64,000 nucleotides of DNA from Alkaliphilus sp. NP8 (GTDB lineage: Bacteria > Bacillota > Clostridia > Peptostreptococcales > Natronincolaceae): assembly GCA_015978205.1 (NCBI GenBank), contig JADWMM010000027.1, forward strand, positions 1 to 64,000, given 5' to 3'. The notes below the pieces were generated by a model. The model saw only the letters and a list, made by a program, of their open reading frames with translations, had not been told where the DNA came from and did not search any database. Both the position numbers and the translations under genes were made by a program. Every line of letters begins with the position of its first letter. The first letter of the stretch is position 1. Of this stretch, positions 63,787 through 64,000 are shown in pieces.

Positions 63787-64000
63787 ATGGATAATTTACC
63801 AAGCTGTCCAAAATGCAATTCAGGATATACGTATGAAGATGGAAATCTTTTGATTTGTCCAGAATGTGCTCATGAGTGGACACCTAAATTAGAAAATGAA
63901 AATAACGAAGATAATATTATTAGAGATTCAAATGGAAATGTTTTAAACGATGGTGATTCTGTAACAGTAATCAGAGACCTTAAATTAAAGGGAGGTTCAT
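63787..64000 (+). CDS. PhnA/YjdM-type zinc-ribbon protein (partial, cut by window end)
   Basis: The gene starts at an ATG behind TGGAGGA and runs off the window after 71 codons. The N-terminal zinc ribbon has C7, C10, C24 and C27 (SCPKCNSGYTYEDGNLLICPECAHEW). It continues with the family segment IIRDSNGNVLNDGDSVTVIRDLKLKGG. This matches YjdM, formerly PhnA. It was named from phosphonate operons, but its function is not established. Confidence 0.88.
   Translation, partial: MDNLPSCPKCNSGYTYEDGNLLICPECAHEWTPKLENENNEDNIIRDSNGNVLNDGDSVTVIRDLKLKGGS

Overview
The window is a chromosomal segment of a very AT-rich, low-GC Gram-positive bacterium. It most likely comes from a strictly anaerobic, spore-forming, amino-acid-fermenting member of the Clostridia (Clostridium sticklandii or Tissierella-like). 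The evidence is a complete oxidative ornithine (Stickland) pathway operon, the SCIFF peptide with its radical-SAM maturase, a SpoIID/LytB-family protein, a sigma-K-like promoter in front of a Cys-rich coat-like gene, T-box control of aminoacyl-tRNA synthetases, and strong AGGAGG-type ribosome binding sites. I saw no tRNA, 5S/16S/23S rRNA, IS element, prophage or CRISPR array.

Layout. 1-6.6 kb is a conserved housekeeping run: ruvCAB, spoIID-like, queA, tgt, yajC. 6.7-9.4 kb holds the TIGR04086 membrane protein, the 46-aa SCIFF precursor (scfA), its maturase (scfB) and a gamma-carbonic-anhydrase-like protein. 9.5-22.7 kb carries secDF, recJ, apt, relA, dtd, a metallo-beta-lactamase fold hydrolase and hemZ, then a T-box-controlled hisS-aspS operon. 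22.8-27.8 kb has a DUF2325 gene under a Fur-like box, 6S RNA, tcdA, an RseC-family gene, a two-gene ThrE-type exporter and glyA. 27.9-35.9 kb is the ornithine operon ord-ortA-ortB-oraS-oraE-mutL-orr behind a sigma-54 promoter. 36-42 kb holds a CDP-alcohol phosphatidyltransferase and several lineage-specific genes, including a spore-coat-like gene, then rarA. 42.4-48.9 kb is an ABC transporter of the YnjBCD type linked to two VTT (TVP38) membrane proteins and an Fe-S/CCG-domain protein. 49-54.5 kb has an ECF-type S component, an M18 aminopeptidase, a DUF454 protein and Fur-controlled feoA/feoB plus a small FeoB-associated Cys-rich protein. 54.7-64 kb has uppP, a lipoprotein, an antibiotic-resistance-type ABC-F gene behind a long attenuator leader, a decayed second ABC-F gene behind its own leader, a YiiX-like hydrolase, an RlmA-like methyltransferase, a polysaccharide flippase, and a PhnA/YjdM-type gene cut by the window end.

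How the genes work together. Orr, OraSE, Ord and OrtAB form a route from L-ornithine to alanine plus acetyl-CoA. A consensus-spaced sigma-54 promoter suggests substrate-induced, activator-dependent expression, and the MutL-like protein may service the B12 enzyme. Three Fur-like boxes tie DUF2325, feoA and feoB into one putative iron regulon. The most notable regulatory region is 56.5-59 kb. There a perfect sigma-A promoter starts a roughly 380-nt leader. It contains a 16-nt antiterminator arm complementary (15/16) to the 5' side of an intrinsic terminator whose 3' arm is itself the Shine-Dalgarno of the ABC-F gene. The pseudogenised second ABC-F has a 41-aa leader ORF and two near-identical 15-bp hairpins whose arms can swap partners.

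ORF ends and motifs were read directly from the sequence. Starts were moved to the best ribosome binding site where needed. Family names come from recognised motifs, and no database search was run.
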